Below, one piece after another: positions 8,255-17,338 of a stretch of 51,953 nt of DNA. Source of the stretch: Lachnospiraceae bacterium (lineage in GTDB: Bacteria > Bacillota > Clostridia > Lachnospirales > Lachnospiraceae); NCBI GenBank assembly GCA_017480565.1, contig JAFVAL010000011.1:1-51953 (forward strand), given 5' to 3'. Every line of letters begins with the position of its first letter. The stretch's first letter is position 1. The notes below the pieces were generated by a model. The model saw only the letters and a list, made by a program, of their open reading frames with translations, was not told the DNA's origin and ran no database searches. A program made the translations under genes and the position numbers.

Positions 8255-8944
8255 TTAGTCGCATAAAAACGCAGTAAAGCCCAAATCATACAGGTGAATC
8301 TGCCTGCCATGCATCTCCATCGGAACACCAGGCACTTCCCCCGCCAGGATCGCCTCTGCCCCGGCAATCAGCTTCGGGATCACCTCCGGCTTGATCGGAA
8401 TATCCGCATGCGAAGGCCAGATCTCGTCAAATGTATCCGCAAACTGTACCAGCCGCTTCAGGCTCTCCACATAAGCCGGCATATTGCGGTGCTCTCCAAA
8501 CATGAAGATCCGCCCATGCTCCTGAATGGGATCACCGCTGATCAGCACGCGATTCTTCACATCCAGAATCGCAATGCTCCCCGGCGTATGACCCGGCAAA
8601 TGAATCACCTTCAGTTCACGCTCGCCCAGGTCCAGTACATCACCGTCAACGACCGGAAGCAACGTTCCCTTTCGTCCGCCCCTGCGATAATTCGCCTCTT
8701 CCTCCGGGTGCATGTAAAAAGCGTCAAACTCTTCATTGCTTCTCACATGATCCATATCTGCATGCGTATTGAGAAGTTCCACCGGCAGATCCGTCAAGCT
8801 CTGCGCAATCTCCTTCGCATTGCAGACGCTAATCCCGGAATCAATCAAAAGCGCCCGCTTCGTTCCGACAAGCAGGAAGAACCGCACGTGGCCATCCTCA
8901 ATACGCCACGTCCCCTCTCCCATCGGAATGATCTTATACTCCAT
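8255..8944 (-). CDS. Metallo-beta-lactamase-fold hydrolase
   Basis: The 229-residue protein carries the HxHxDH signature as 'HADMDH', followed by His in 'HLPGHTPGS' and Asp in 'LISGDPIQ'. These are the usual two-metal ligands of glyoxalase II-like hydrolases. A His near 'WPSHADIP' completes the site. It is cytoplasmic, with no signal peptide. The ATG at 8944 is preferred because AGAGG lies five bases upstream; an in-frame GTG at 8965 precedes that site. The ATPase gene begins 35 bases downstream. Substrate is unknown. Confidence 0.88.
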   Translation of the reverse strand: MEYKIIPMGEGTWRIEDGHVRFFLLVGTKRALLIDSGISVCNAKEIAQSLTDLPVELLNTHADMDHVRSNEEFDAFYMHPEEEANYRRGGRKGTLLPVVDGDVLDLGERELKVIHLPGHTPGSIAILDVKNRVLISGDPIQEHGRIFMFGEHRNMPAYVESLKRLVQFADTFDEIWPSHADIPIKPEVIPKLIAGAEAILAGEVPGVPMEMHGRQIHLYDLGFTAFLCD

Positions 8945-9032
8945 GGTAACCTCTTTTCTTTTCACACGTTAGTCTCACAACAAAATATTATACCACAAGG
9001 AGAAGGCTTCTTTCTACTGTTTCTTGCAGAAA

Positions 9033-9059
9033 AATGAAGCCGCGATTTGCGACTTCATT
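9033..9059 (-). terminator. Terminator of the HNH gene
   Basis: AATGAAG/CTTCATT plus CGC/GCG form a stem with one mismatch and a five-base loop. On the minus strand it is followed by TTTTTC. It sits just past the stop of the HNH nuclease gene. Confidence 0.75.
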
Positions 9060-9062
9060 GCA

Positions 9063-10358
9063 TCACTGATTCCGATTCGCTTCATCATAGATTTTTTTGT
9101 ACAAGACAAAAGGCTCTCTCCAGCTCTCATAAAACCTCATGATAGATCCCATGGAAGGAAGCCCGCACTTTGTCAAATCTTTTGCCAGAGGAATCTCATT
9201 TCCACTAAAGATCCAGCGATGTACTGCATCATCAATCTCTTTTTTGGAGTAAGACGCCTTCTTCACTTTCAAGAATTTAATCCCTGTCACTGCACAAAAT
9301 TCGTCAAATGATCCGTATCTCTTATAGATAACGTCCGGCTTATAAGGAAATGTCGCAAAAAAGGTCTTCCTAGAATCGACAACCCGTTCCCTGTCGCCAA
9401 AATAGTCATCCACGGCTTTTTCGATCGCTTCTTTGGTAATAAAGGCCGTCACATCCATCACCGGGGCACCGATTGCACGCTGATATTCGGTTAAAGATCC
9501 GAAAAACTTATAAATGACCTTTGAGGTTGCCAAGCCATTTTTCGCTTTCAGATCCTTCTCCGTAAGGCTTCCATGTGCTTTTACAAAAGCAATTCCGCTT
9601 TCAAGAACTTCTTCCTTCGTCCAAACCTTATAACCATTTTGAATTCCCAAAACCTCTTTCTTAAATGTCGAGAATGATCCGCATTCTGGGAAATTTCTCA
9701 TGATACAGGGACAAGACGGTAGTCCATTTCTCTTTTTCAAGTCTTTTTGGGTGACATCCCCGTGAGTTTCAACATAATCAAGCAAGACCTGCTTAATATT
9801 TTCTCTTGTCCAATTCTGAGAAATATCTTCGATCCCGAAGGCTTTTTTGAGTGAATTTAAATCACCATAATACTCCCGAACATACCAAACGGAAGGCAGA
9901 TGATTGTATTCTCTGCTAAAATCGACTTTGTGTATATCACCTTTTCGGTTGATAAAGTTTTGAATCTCTCTGTCGAATTCTTCCTTTGTCAGCTTTTTAG
10001 ATAGCTTTTGCGTGTTATCTTCTGTTTTAACGGTCTCTTGTTCTACCGGTGGATTCTCTGCCACTTCCCTCCCTAATTGCATTCCGGCAAGGAACTGCTT
10101 TGCCTTCTCTTCCAGCATAAAATCTTGCAGCTCTTTATCATTCTTACGCAGATTGCATTCACTACACAAGATTTGACAGTTCTCCAGCGTCGATTTACCT
10201 CCTTTGGCAAATGGGTAGATATGGTCAAAATGGCATTCATCAATAGAATTTAACTTGGTTCTGCAAATCTCACAACAAATGGATCCTTGATTGGCTTTTA
10301 AATTATTCTTGATGACTTCAAGCTTCACGGAATCCGAAAACTCTCTACTATTTCCCAT
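9063..10358 (-). CDS. HNH endonuclease with five homing-endonuclease-associated repeats
   Basis: The 431-residue protein begins with an HNH zinc nuclease (residues 28-75). It has CEIC, then the 'CHFDHIYPFAKGG' catalytic turn, then 'NCQILCSECN' with the second Cys pair. After a variable linker (80-120) come five copies of a roughly 55-residue helical unit starting near 122, 180, 240, 297 and 357. Each has 'T+EE....hhh..hG', 'L...LPS...I...FGS' and a final Leu/Phe helix, as in the repeat found in homing endonucleases, where it binds DNA. It is free-standing, not inside an intron or a split gene. The gene is visibly richer in A/T than its neighbours, suggesting transfer. GGAGA lies about ten bases upstream. 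Confidence 0.85.
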   Translation of the reverse strand: MGNSREFSDSVKLEVIKNNLKANQGSICCEICRTKLNSIDECHFDHIYPFAKGGKSTLENCQILCSECNLRKNDKELQDFMLEEKAKQFLAGMQLGREVAENPPVEQETVKTEDNTQKLSKKLTKEEFDREIQNFINRKGDIHKVDFSREYNHLPSVWYVREYYGDLNSLKKAFGIEDISQNWTRENIKQVLLDYVETHGDVTQKDLKKRNGLPSCPCIMRNFPECGSFSTFKKEVLGIQNGYKVWTKEEVLESGIAFVKAHGSLTEKDLKAKNGLATSKVIYKFFGSLTEYQRAIGAPVMDVTAFITKEAIEKAVDDYFGDRERVVDSRKTFFATFPYKPDVIYKRYGSFDEFCAVTGIKFLKVKKASYSKKEIDDAVHRWIFSGNEIPLAKDLTKCGLPSMGSIMRFYESWREPFVLYKKIYDEANRNQ

Positions 10359-10472
10359 CAGAAATCACTCTCCGTTTTCATCATTCTTTGATTTTGAAAC
10401 CCTGCTAATGATACTGAGATTATATCTTATGATTTTTCTTTATTCAAGCGAATCTCAATTTCTCCAGCGTAT

Positions 10473-11345
10473 CTACTCCATACTCTCATAGAACAACTCC
10501 GCCGCCGCATTGCCGCTGTTTTTCCTCTGATACAAAAACACAGGAAATGTGCACTCCGGATCCGTTATGCGCAGTGCCAGCGTACGCTGATATAAGTGTG
10601 CTTTCAAATGATGCGGAATGATCATTACGCCCTCTCCCAGCTCCACTTTTAAGATCGCATCCGCTGTGCTTTCACAAGGCAGTTTTTTCAACGCTTCCCC
10701 ACATTTTTTAACCGCCAGAAAATGATTTCTTGCATAAGGCCCAAACAGTTCATCAGAAAAAGGAACCAAAAGCGTCTCTCCTTTCAATTCCTGCAACGAG
10801 ATCTCCCGCCTGTCACTGAAGTGATGGTATGGCGGGATTGCGAGCAGTGCGCGCTGTGCATACACTTGCTTTCCAGCGTAGTCCCGAAACAGCCGGTTCA
10901 TGAAATCACACGGACTGATCAAAAGATCCGAATCTCCCATCGCACTGATATCCCCGGCACTTTCAATGACGCGGGTATTGATTTCGATGGATTCATACTT
11001 CTTTTTAAATCCCTCGATCAATCGAAGCACGTAATCACACATACACTGTTCATGGCAGCGAATCTGAATCATGCCTTCCGTTCTGTGATGAGACTTCGAA
11101 ACAAGCGCTTCCATTTTCTCGGCCTTCTCTAAGATCATAGCCGCCTGATGGAATAACAGCCTCCCTTCATCCGTAAGCCGCACGCCGTGGGTATCCCGAT
11201 CGAACAGTTTCACCTGCAATTCCTCTTCCAAGTCGGCAATGTGTTTGCTCAAAACCGACTGGGAAATGAACAGCATGTCCGCAGCCCTGCTAAAATTCAG
11301 CGTGTTCGCGAGGATCGTAAACTCCTGCAATCGTTCCGTCGTCAT
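10473..11345 (-). CDS. LysR-family transcriptional regulator
   Basis: The 290-residue protein has the LysR winged helix-turn-helix at residues 1-60 ('TLNFSRAADMLFISQSVLSKHI' region) and a two-lobed periplasmic-binding-like effector domain from about 90 to 285. Its ATG overlaps the TGA of the upstream LysR gene by four bases (ATGA), so the two are translationally coupled. Tandem LysR genes next to a transporter-esterase pair suggest two effectors or a hetero-regulatory arrangement for the polyphenol-like locus (inference). Confidence 0.9.
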   Translation of the reverse strand: MTTERLQEFTILANTLNFSRAADMLFISQSVLSKHIADLEEELQVKLFDRDTHGVRLTDEGRLLFHQAAMILEKAEKMEALVSKSHHRTEGMIQIRCHEQCMCDYVLRLIEGFKKKYESIEINTRVIESAGDISAMGDSDLLISPCDFMNRLFRDYAGKQVYAQRALLAIPPYHHFSDRREISLQELKGETLLVPFSDELFGPYARNHFLAVKKCGEALKKLPCESTADAILKVELGEGVMIIPHHLKAHLYQRTLALRITDPECTFPVFLYQRKNSGNAAAELFYESME

Positions 11346-12235
11346 AGCCTCATCTCCCTGTACTTTAAAAATTGTTCCATAAAATCCGCAATGATAGGAT
11401 TCGGATTCTCTTTGTGATATAACATAAAAAAGAAGGTTTCATATCCGGAATCACGAATCGTCAGATTGACGGTATTTGGTGTAATTCTGTCATCCCAGTT
11501 GCAAAACTCGATCCCCTTTCCGATGGGCACCAACAGATCAAAATAAAGTGGGGAGCAATCATTTTCATATAAATGATAGGGAATGCCGGATCTCTTTAGC
11601 ATCGATAGCTGCAGATTCCTGATATGCGCTTCCTTTTTGACCGGATAAGGAATGAAGCTCTCGCCAGCCAACTCCCGGAAGAACACCTCTGACTCACCCG
11701 CGAGCCTGTGATTTGCAGGCACATGCACCATCAGGTGATCATATTTAGCAAGAACCACTCTTCCGGAGACGTCGAGGAAATCATCCTTCTCCCCCGGGAT
11801 AAATGCGATGTCCGTTTTTCCGGATAAAAGACCCTCCCGAACGGGACAGTAATCATCATCGTATAAATCCAAGAGCAGTCCCGGGTGGTTTTTGTTATAA
11901 AGATCCAGGAAGGGCCCGAGCTCCGAAGGCATGGTCTGCGCACAAAGCTGAAGTTTCAGCGAACTGACTTCCGTACCTTTTAAGCTCTTTACCGACTTCT
12001 TCACGGTCTCCCAGTTTTGAATCAGGTCTTTCGCATTATGGATCAGGAGTTTCCCGCTATCGGTTAGTTCAATGTACTTGCTGTTTCGAACCAACAGTTT
12101 TGTCCCGATCGATGATTCAAAATTCTTAAACCTGGTCGATAACACACTTGGTGCGATGTCAAGCACCTTAGCGGCCGACCGAAAGGAGCCCGTTTCATAG
12201 ATGAGCAAGAACTCTTTTAATCTCTCAATGTCCAT
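11342..12235 (-). CDS. LysR-family transcriptional regulator
   Basis: The 297-residue protein has an N-terminal LysR helix-turn-helix ('TGSFRSAAKVLDIAPSVLS') and a C-terminal effector-binding domain. The DNA-binding part is typical and the sensor part divergent. The start at 12235 (MDIERLKEF) has AAGGA eight bases upstream, whereas an in-frame ATG at 12244 touches that site and cannot use it. It is divergent from the GPH transporter across a 120-base gap holding a T-N11-A dyad, so it is probably its direct activator and autoregulates. Confidence 0.88.
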   Translation of the reverse strand: MDIERLKEFLLIYETGSFRSAAKVLDIAPSVLSTRFKNFESSIGTKLLVRNSKYIELTDSGKLLIHNAKDLIQNWETVKKSVKSLKGTEVSSLKLQLCAQTMPSELGPFLDLYNKNHPGLLLDLYDDDYCPVREGLLSGKTDIAFIPGEKDDFLDVSGRVVLAKYDHLMVHVPANHRLAGESEVFFRELAGESFIPYPVKKEAHIRNLQLSMLKRSGIPYHLYENDCSPLYFDLLVPIGKGIEFCNWDDRITPNTVNLTIRDSGYETFFFMLYHKENPNPIIADFMEQFLKYREMRL

Positions 12236-12263
12236 AAAAGCCATCCTTTGAAAATATTTTCAA

Positions 12264-12279
12264 ATTCCGTAAATGGAAT
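12264..12279. promoter_or_regulatory. LysR-type operator (T-N11-A dyad)
   Basis: ATTCC-N6-GGAAT is a perfect inverted repeat containing T-N11-A, the LysR box. It lies between the divergent LysR and transporter genes. A second perfect palindrome, GAAAATATTTTC, is at 12250-12261. A TATAAT at 12302-12307 faces the transporter but has no good -35 element, as expected for an activated promoter. Confidence 0.7.
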
Positions 12280-12356
12280 AACCATGCCTACTTGTGTCCA
12301 TTATAATACAAGCATAGACAAAAACAACCCATCAATTTTCGTCGGAGGGAATAAAC

Positions 12357-13676
12357 ATGGAAACCAAGAAAAAAGTACCAACCATCAACAAAGTTGCCTA
12401 CGCACTCGGAACCGGCGGCGGCAATGTCTTCAGTCAAATCGCAGCAGCCTTTTTGTTACAGTACTATACTGACACTGCATTGATCGGTGCAGGCGCGATC
12501 GCAACAATGTTCCTCGTCTGCCGCGTCTTTGACGGAATCAGTGACCTGGTGATGGGCGGCGTCATCGACAAGACCCGTACCAAGTGGGGAAAAGCAAGAC
12601 CGTGGCTGATCATCTCCGGCCCTCTCTCTTTGCTCGGCATCGTCTTATTAATGAATGTGCCGATGAGCCTGTCAGACGGCGGAAAACTCGTCTACGCTTA
12701 CGTCACTTACATTTTTATGGCAGTCATCGTCTATACCATCTATGGAATTGCCAACACTGCCATGCTTCCTTTGATGACAAAGAACCCGGATGAGCACACG
12801 ATGTTGGCAACCTTTGCCGCAGTCGGCAACAATGCGATCGGTCTGGTCGCAGGTTCTGCCATCACACCGCTCGTCATGAACTATGGCTGGAAGGTCTCCA
12901 GCATTGTCCTTGGTCTGGTCGCTTGTGTCCTGATTCTCTTCTCCGGACTGATGAATAAAGAGGTCGGAACTGAAGATAATCTGCAGAAAAAAGAAGCCAT
13001 CCCGATGAAGCAGCAGCTTCCCGCTGTCCTGAAAAACAAATATTTCTTCTTGCTTCTTTTGGTTGGAGTATTTACACTATTAATGAACGCAAATGCAATC
13101 GGCGCTCAGATTTACTACTGCAACTTCGTGCTTGGCAACATGGGATTCATGTCCGTGCTGATGATTGCAGGACAGCTGCCGGGACTGTTGATTCTGTTCC
13201 TGATGCCCTACATTTCCAAGAAATACTCTAAGCAGGCATTCTTGTTGATCGGATCCGTCTTTTTGATTCTTGGATTTGTCATCTCGGGCCTTGCTGGATC
13301 CAATACCACAATGTTAGTCATCGGAACCGTCATTCGTTCCCTTGGTGCAGGTCCGCTTCTGTCCGCAGTCTTCGCACTCGTCCCGGATGTGGTGGAGTAT
13401 GGCTACTGGAAGTTCGGCATTCGTTCCGAAGGTTTGATCTCCTCTGCGCAGTCTGTCGGCTCCAAGGTTGGTATCGGTCTTGGCTCCGCACTCACTGGCT
13501 GGATCCTTGCAGCCGTCGGTTACAATCCGACAGAGCTCGTGCAAAGCGCAGCAGTCGTCAACGCTGTGAAGTTTGATTACACCTGGTTAGGCGCGATCTT
13601 CAGCGTTGTGATTCTTCTCATCGTCCTCATGTTAAATGTAGAGAAGTACGCAGATCAGTATCGGAAAGCAGAATAA
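12357..13676 (+). CDS. GPH-family (glycoside-pentoside-hexuronide) sugar/cation symporter
   Basis: The 439-residue integral membrane protein has about 12 predicted helices and the GPH hallmarks. These are 'CRVFDGISDLVMGGVIDKTRTKWGKARPW' spread over residues 50-82 (the D..DP/D...G...D+T+..G+.RPW signature), a central cytoplasmic loop near 205-220, and a C-terminal half ending in a Lys/Glu tail. Family members import glycosides or glucuronides with Na+ or H+. GGAGGG lies seven bases before the ATG. The tannase gene starts 15 bases after the stop, so the two form an operon. This suggests import of a gallate- or phenol-bearing glycoside (inference). Confidence 0.9.
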   Translation: METKKKVPTINKVAYALGTGGGNVFSQIAAAFLLQYYTDTALIGAGAIATMFLVCRVFDGISDLVMGGVIDKTRTKWGKARPWLIISGPLSLLGIVLLMNVPMSLSDGGKLVYAYVTYIFMAVIVYTIYGIANTAMLPLMTKNPDEHTMLATFAAVGNNAIGLVAGSAITPLVMNYGWKVSSIVLGLVACVLILFSGLMNKEVGTEDNLQKKEAIPMKQQLPAVLKNKYFFLLLLVGVFTLLMNANAIGAQIYYCNFVLGNMGFMSVLMIAGQLPGLLILFLMPYISKKYSKQAFLLIGSVFLILGFVISGLAGSNTTMLVIGTVIRSLGAGPLLSAVFALVPDVVEYGYWKFGIRSEGLISSAQSVGSKVGIGLGSALTGWILAAVGYNPTELVQSAAVVNAVKFDYTWLGAIFSVVILLIVLMLNVEKYADQYRKAE

Positions 13677-13691
13677 GAAATGGAGTATAAA

Positions 13692-15182
13692 ATGTCTGAA
13701 AACCTTATTTTTCCAGTCAATCAATTCGAAGTAAAAACCTGTGAAAGAGACGGACAAACCATCTGTTACAGATCCTTTGAGAATATCACATACTGTGCAA
13801 ATCCAAAGCACGATATCCAGAAGCTCAATCTGTTTGTCCCGGAAATATTTTATGAGGGTGCCTGCATCAACGGATATGACTTAAAGACCGCACCCATTTT
13901 CATCCCAAATACGGTCGGCGGATATATGGAAGGCCCCACCGATGTTCCCGGTGTCGATTTTCTTGGCAGAACCAACACCATTTTCAAAGCCTTGCAGCAT
14001 GGTTATGTGGTTGTCGCTCCCGGAATCCGTGGCCGCAACACCGGCCTTGTCTCAAAAGAATTTTTCGTGGGCGGCACGGTGCATGAGGAAGCAGACGATG
14101 CGCCTCAGAAGGCGGTCGGAAGAGCGCCGGCACTCATCATCGATATGAAAGCGGTTGTCCGCTATCTGCGGCATAACAAAGAAGTGATTCCCGGCAATAC
14201 CGAGCGCATCATCACCAGCGGAACCTCTGCCGGTGGTGCACTCTCCGCTCTGACTGGTGCAACGGGCAACGCCAAAGACTATGAACCTTATCTGAAGGAA
14301 ATTGGTGCTGCAGACGAACGCGATGATATCTTTGCAGCGAACTGCTACTGCCCGATCCACAACCTGGATCATGCGGACGCAGCTTATGAATGGCTCTTCT
14401 GCGGCCACAACGAATACCACAAAATTCGGTTTGAACACCACGATGGGCATGTGGCGATGATTCCGGTAAATGGCATCCAGACGGACACTCAGATCGCTCT
14501 ATCCAAGGAATTAAAGCAGTTGTTCCCTGCTTACGTAAACAGCCTCGCTTTAAAAGATTTTGAAGGAAATGAACTCGCTCTGGATTCCGATGGCGAAGGG
14601 AGTTTCAAAGACTACATTAAAATGTGGCTTTTAAAATCCGCCCAGAAGGAACTGGATACCCACGACAGTGGCGTTAGATTGAAAGACCTCGCAGTTCCGG
14701 GAAGTGAGATTGATGACCAGGATTATCTTACCGTAGAGAATGGAAAAGTGGTGGATCTCGATTGGGATCGTTTCGTCACAAAGATCACCCGCATGAAGAC
14801 GACCCCAGCCTTTGACGCCGTGGATCTGAATTCTCCTGAAAATGAAGAATTTGGCGACGAAAATGTCTTCGCAAGACATTTCACAGAATTTAGCCAGGCT
14901 CACGACACAGCTGGCGGAGAAAAGGCTTCCGATGAAATGATTCGGCTGCTCAACCCGACCATGTTCATCGGCAAGGCGGACACGACAAAGCATTGGAGAA
15001 TCCGCCATGGTGCGTTTGACAGAGATACTTCTCTCGCAATTCCGACCATTCTTGCGACCCTTCTTCAAAATCACGGCTATGACGTAGACTTCGCACTTCC
15101 TTGGGGCCTGCCTCACAGCGGTGATTACGACATCGACGATTTATTTGCCTGGATTGACAAGCTTTGCCAGGCAGACGCATAA
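13692..15182 (+). CDS. Tannase-like serine esterase (bacterial subtype B)
   Basis: The 496-residue alpha/beta-hydrolase has nucleophile S179 in GTSAGG, D443 and H475. The Asp-to-His spacing of 32 equals that of Lactobacillus plantarum tannase (S163, D419, H451, from memory). The three galloyl-contacting residues of that enzyme (K343, E357, D421) correspond here to K369, E383 (the same 14-residue gap) and D445. The C-terminal '[11 protein letters not shown]' run is the family signature. No signal peptide is visible, so it is intracellular and depends on uptake by the adjacent transporter. GGAG lies six bases before the ATG at 13692; the in-frame ATG at 13680 has no good ribosome site. Feruloyl- or chlorogenate-type esters remain possible substrates. 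Confidence 0.9.
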   Translation: MSENLIFPVNQFEVKTCERDGQTICYRSFENITYCANPKHDIQKLNLFVPEIFYEGACINGYDLKTAPIFIPNTVGGYMEGPTDVPGVDFLGRTNTIFKALQHGYVVVAPGIRGRNTGLVSKEFFVGGTVHEEADDAPQKAVGRAPALIIDMKAVVRYLRHNKEVIPGNTERIITSGTSAGGALSALTGATGNAKDYEPYLKEIGAADERDDIFAANCYCPIHNLDHADAAYEWLFCGHNEYHKIRFEHHDGHVAMIPVNGIQTDTQIALSKELKQLFPAYVNSLALKDFEGNELALDSDGEGSFKDYIKMWLLKSAQKELDTHDSGVRLKDLAVPGSEIDDQDYLTVENGKVVDLDWDRFVTKITRMKTTPAFDAVDLNSPENEEFGDENVFARHFTEFSQAHDTAGGEKASDEMIRLLNPTMFIGKADTTKHWRIRHGAFDRDTSLAIPTILATLLQNHGYDVDFALPWGLPHSGDYDIDDLFAWIDKLCQADA

Positions 15183-15202
15183 CAAAACCTACGTTTATAA
15201 AC

Positions 15203-15233
15203 CAAGAGCCGAGCGTTGATCGCCCGGCTCTTG
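15203..15233. terminator. Terminator between convergent tannase and ene-reductase genes
   Basis: CAAGAGCCG (15203-15211) pairs with CGGCTCTTG (15225-15233), with an inner GCG/CGC step and a five-base loop. A short T-containing tail follows on the plus strand. Confidence 0.75.
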
Positions 15234-15273
15234 TTCGTGTTACATGTCATGAAATGAATAATAATCTCTTGCC

Positions 15274-17217
15274 TTACTGTCCGTAGACAAATGCACGGTC
15301 ATGTGCAGAATGCATTGCATCGTAGATCTGCCCAGGTCTTAAGGAATCGCCCACCAGGATCAGCTTATCATCGTAAGCTTCGCGCAGAGCATCGACCTCA
15401 GGGCGATTTGCTCTCACGCCCATCGCAAGAACAACGGTCTCAGCAGGAATCTCGCTCTCCTCGCCTGTCTTGGTATCCTTCACGGTCACGGTATTCTCAC
15501 CGACACTGACGAGCTGTTTGCCCTTTGCAATCGCACCGCCACTCTTCATGATCTCCTGTGCCAGATGCATCACGATGCTCGGATACAGATTGCCGCCGAC
15601 CTTATCAAGCATTTCCACAACCGTGACTTTGTGCTTCGCGCCAAGCGTCTCCGCGGTCTCAAGTCCGGTCACGCCGCCACCGATGACAACCACCTGCTCA
15701 CCGGTCACTTCTGCCTTGCCTGCGAGTACATTTTCCGCAGTGACTGCACGCTCAATGCCAGGAATGTTCGGAAGAATCGGATTGCCGCCTGCTGCTAAGA
15801 AGACTGCTTCCGCGCCAACTGCCTTCACAGCCTCTACACTTGCCTTTGTGCCGGTGCAAATCTCCACGCCCGCAGCCTTCAGCTGCGCTTCCAACGTATC
15901 GATGAACTCATTTAACATGCCCTTGCAAGGAGGAATCGCTGCAAGTGCAACGGTACCGCCGATCCGCTCTTTCGCCTCAAATAAAACGACACGGAATCCA
16001 CGCTTGCGAAGCGTCAGGGCAGCCTCGCAGCCTGCAGGACCACCACCGATCACAGCAACCGTGCGGCCTTCACCGTTCTTTGTCAGTTTCTCATCGCCCC
16101 ACTCAAACTCACGGCCGAGAACCGGGTTTAACGTACAGCCAAGCGGAAGTCCATCGTTCAGGATGCGGAAGCACTCCATACAGCCAAGACATTTACGGAT
16201 CTGATCTTCCTTCCCAGCTTTGGCCTTCACGCCCCATTCCGGGTCTGCAAGATGACCACGTGCAATACCGACGAAGTCTGCAAATCCTTCCTCCAGAAGC
16301 TGCTCTGCCGTCTGCGGATGCTTGATATTACATACTGCAATGACCGGAACCGAAACTTCCTTGCGAATATTCGCAGCCAGATGCTTCTTCCAGCCTTCCT
16401 GGAAATAATTTGGCTCGATGATCGTAGCACCGGAATCGTAGGTACCGCAGCTGACATTGATATAGCAAACACCTAACTTTTCGAAATACTTTGCCTGTGC
16501 AATCGCATCCTCTTCGGTGATACCATCCTCCAGATAGTCACTGCCGTTGATACGAATACCGATCGGGAACTTCGGGCCGCAGTAAGCACGAATTCCCATA
16601 ATGATCTCAGTTGCAAAACGCATTCTGCCCTCGAAGCTGCCACCGTACTTGTCGGTACGCTTGTTGGTATGCGGAGAAAGGAACTGGCTCACCAAATAGC
16701 CATGCGCGCCGTGGATCTCGACACCATCAACACCGGCCTTCTGTGCAATCACTGCACCGAAAACAAACTTTTTGACCAGTCCTTCCACCTCTTCCGTCGT
16801 CAGCGCTCTCGGCTGCTCGCCGATCACCTTACACGTGACATCCGATGCAGACACCGGCTGCTTGCCGCCGATCAGACGGCTGGGCGTCTGGTTGCCTGGA
16901 TGGTGCAGTTGCACAAACAGCTTGGTATCATACGCATGAACCGTCTCGACCAGTCTGGATAACTGACCAACCACATGCGTGTTCGTAACCGAAAGCTGAT
17001 TGGGCGTACCCACGCCAGTCTCATCATCAATCCTGGTAATCTCGGTGATGATCAATCCAGCACCGCCCTTCGCGCGGTCTGCATAGTACTTGATCATGCG
17101 CGGACCCGCTTCACCGCTCGGCTCTGCCAGCGAACATCCCATCGCAGGCATCACAATACGGTTCTTGAGCTCAAGGTTCGCAATCCTTCCAGGTGCAAAA
17201 AGTTTCTCGTAAGACAT
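15274..17217 (-). CDS. Old Yellow Enzyme-type NADH:flavin ene-reductase (enoate/2,4-dienoyl-CoA reductase family)
   Basis: The 647-residue protein has the three-part plan of FadH, BaiCD/BaiH and clostridial enoate reductases. An FMN TIM barrel spans about 1-340, with 'GVEIHGAHGYL' containing the active-site His pair. A 4Fe-4S loop reads CLGCMEC, then a fourth Cys after 11 residues. A two-dinucleotide-fold part (380-640) has GGGPAG for FAD and GGGVTG for NADH. Such enzymes reduce alpha,beta-unsaturated acids, including cinnamates, or bile-acid and flavonoid enones. AGGAGG lies six bases upstream. It is convergent with the tannase, so shared function is only suggested by proximity. Confidence 0.9.
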   Translation of the reverse strand: MSYEKLFAPGRIANLELKNRIVMPAMGCSLAEPSGEAGPRMIKYYADRAKGGAGLIITEITRIDDETGVGTPNQLSVTNTHVVGQLSRLVETVHAYDTKLFVQLHHPGNQTPSRLIGGKQPVSASDVTCKVIGEQPRALTTEEVEGLVKKFVFGAVIAQKAGVDGVEIHGAHGYLVSQFLSPHTNKRTDKYGGSFEGRMRFATEIIMGIRAYCGPKFPIGIRINGSDYLEDGITEEDAIAQAKYFEKLGVCYINVSCGTYDSGATIIEPNYFQEGWKKHLAANIRKEVSVPVIAVCNIKHPQTAEQLLEEGFADFVGIARGHLADPEWGVKAKAGKEDQIRKCLGCMECFRILNDGLPLGCTLNPVLGREFEWGDEKLTKNGEGRTVAVIGGGPAGCEAALTLRKRGFRVVLFEAKERIGGTVALAAIPPCKGMLNEFIDTLEAQLKAAGVEICTGTKASVEAVKAVGAEAVFLAAGGNPILPNIPGIERAVTAENVLAGKAEVTGEQVVVIGGGVTGLETAETLGAKHKVTVVEMLDKVGGNLYPSIVMHLAQEIMKSGGAIAKGKQLVSVGENTVTVKDTKTGEESEIPAETVVLAMGVRANRPEVDALREAYDDKLILVGDSLRPGQIYDAMHSAHDRAFVYGQ

Positions 17218-17262
17218 ACTAACCTCCTGTTCTATTCAATTGTTAACGGTCAACTTTTCTTT

Positions 17263-17291
17263 ATCATACCATATACGAACAAGAGGAGCAA
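17263..17291 (-). promoter_or_regulatory. Promoter of the ene-reductase gene
   Basis: On the minus strand TTGCTC (17286-17291) and TATGAT (17263-17268) are 17 bases apart. They lie 45 bases upstream of the ATG. The -35 overlaps the neighbouring hairpin. Confidence 0.6.
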
Positions 17292-17327
17292 CACCTAAGA
17301 GGTCTAAGGATCTCTTAAGGTTGCTCC
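17285..17327. terminator. Long imperfect hairpin downstream of the pseudogene
   Basis: GGAGCAAC pairs with GTTGCTCC, and an inner CCT-AAGAG pairs with CTCTT-AGG. It lies 12 bases past the pseudogene's terminal stop and probably terminated it. A short T-rich tail follows on the minus strand. Confidence 0.55.
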
Positions 17328-17338
17328 GTGAGGAGTAA

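Noticed and set aside
9063-10358. HNH gene as a homing endonuclease within an intron or intein
   Set aside because: Neither flank shows a split gene; the flanking genes are complete and unrelated.
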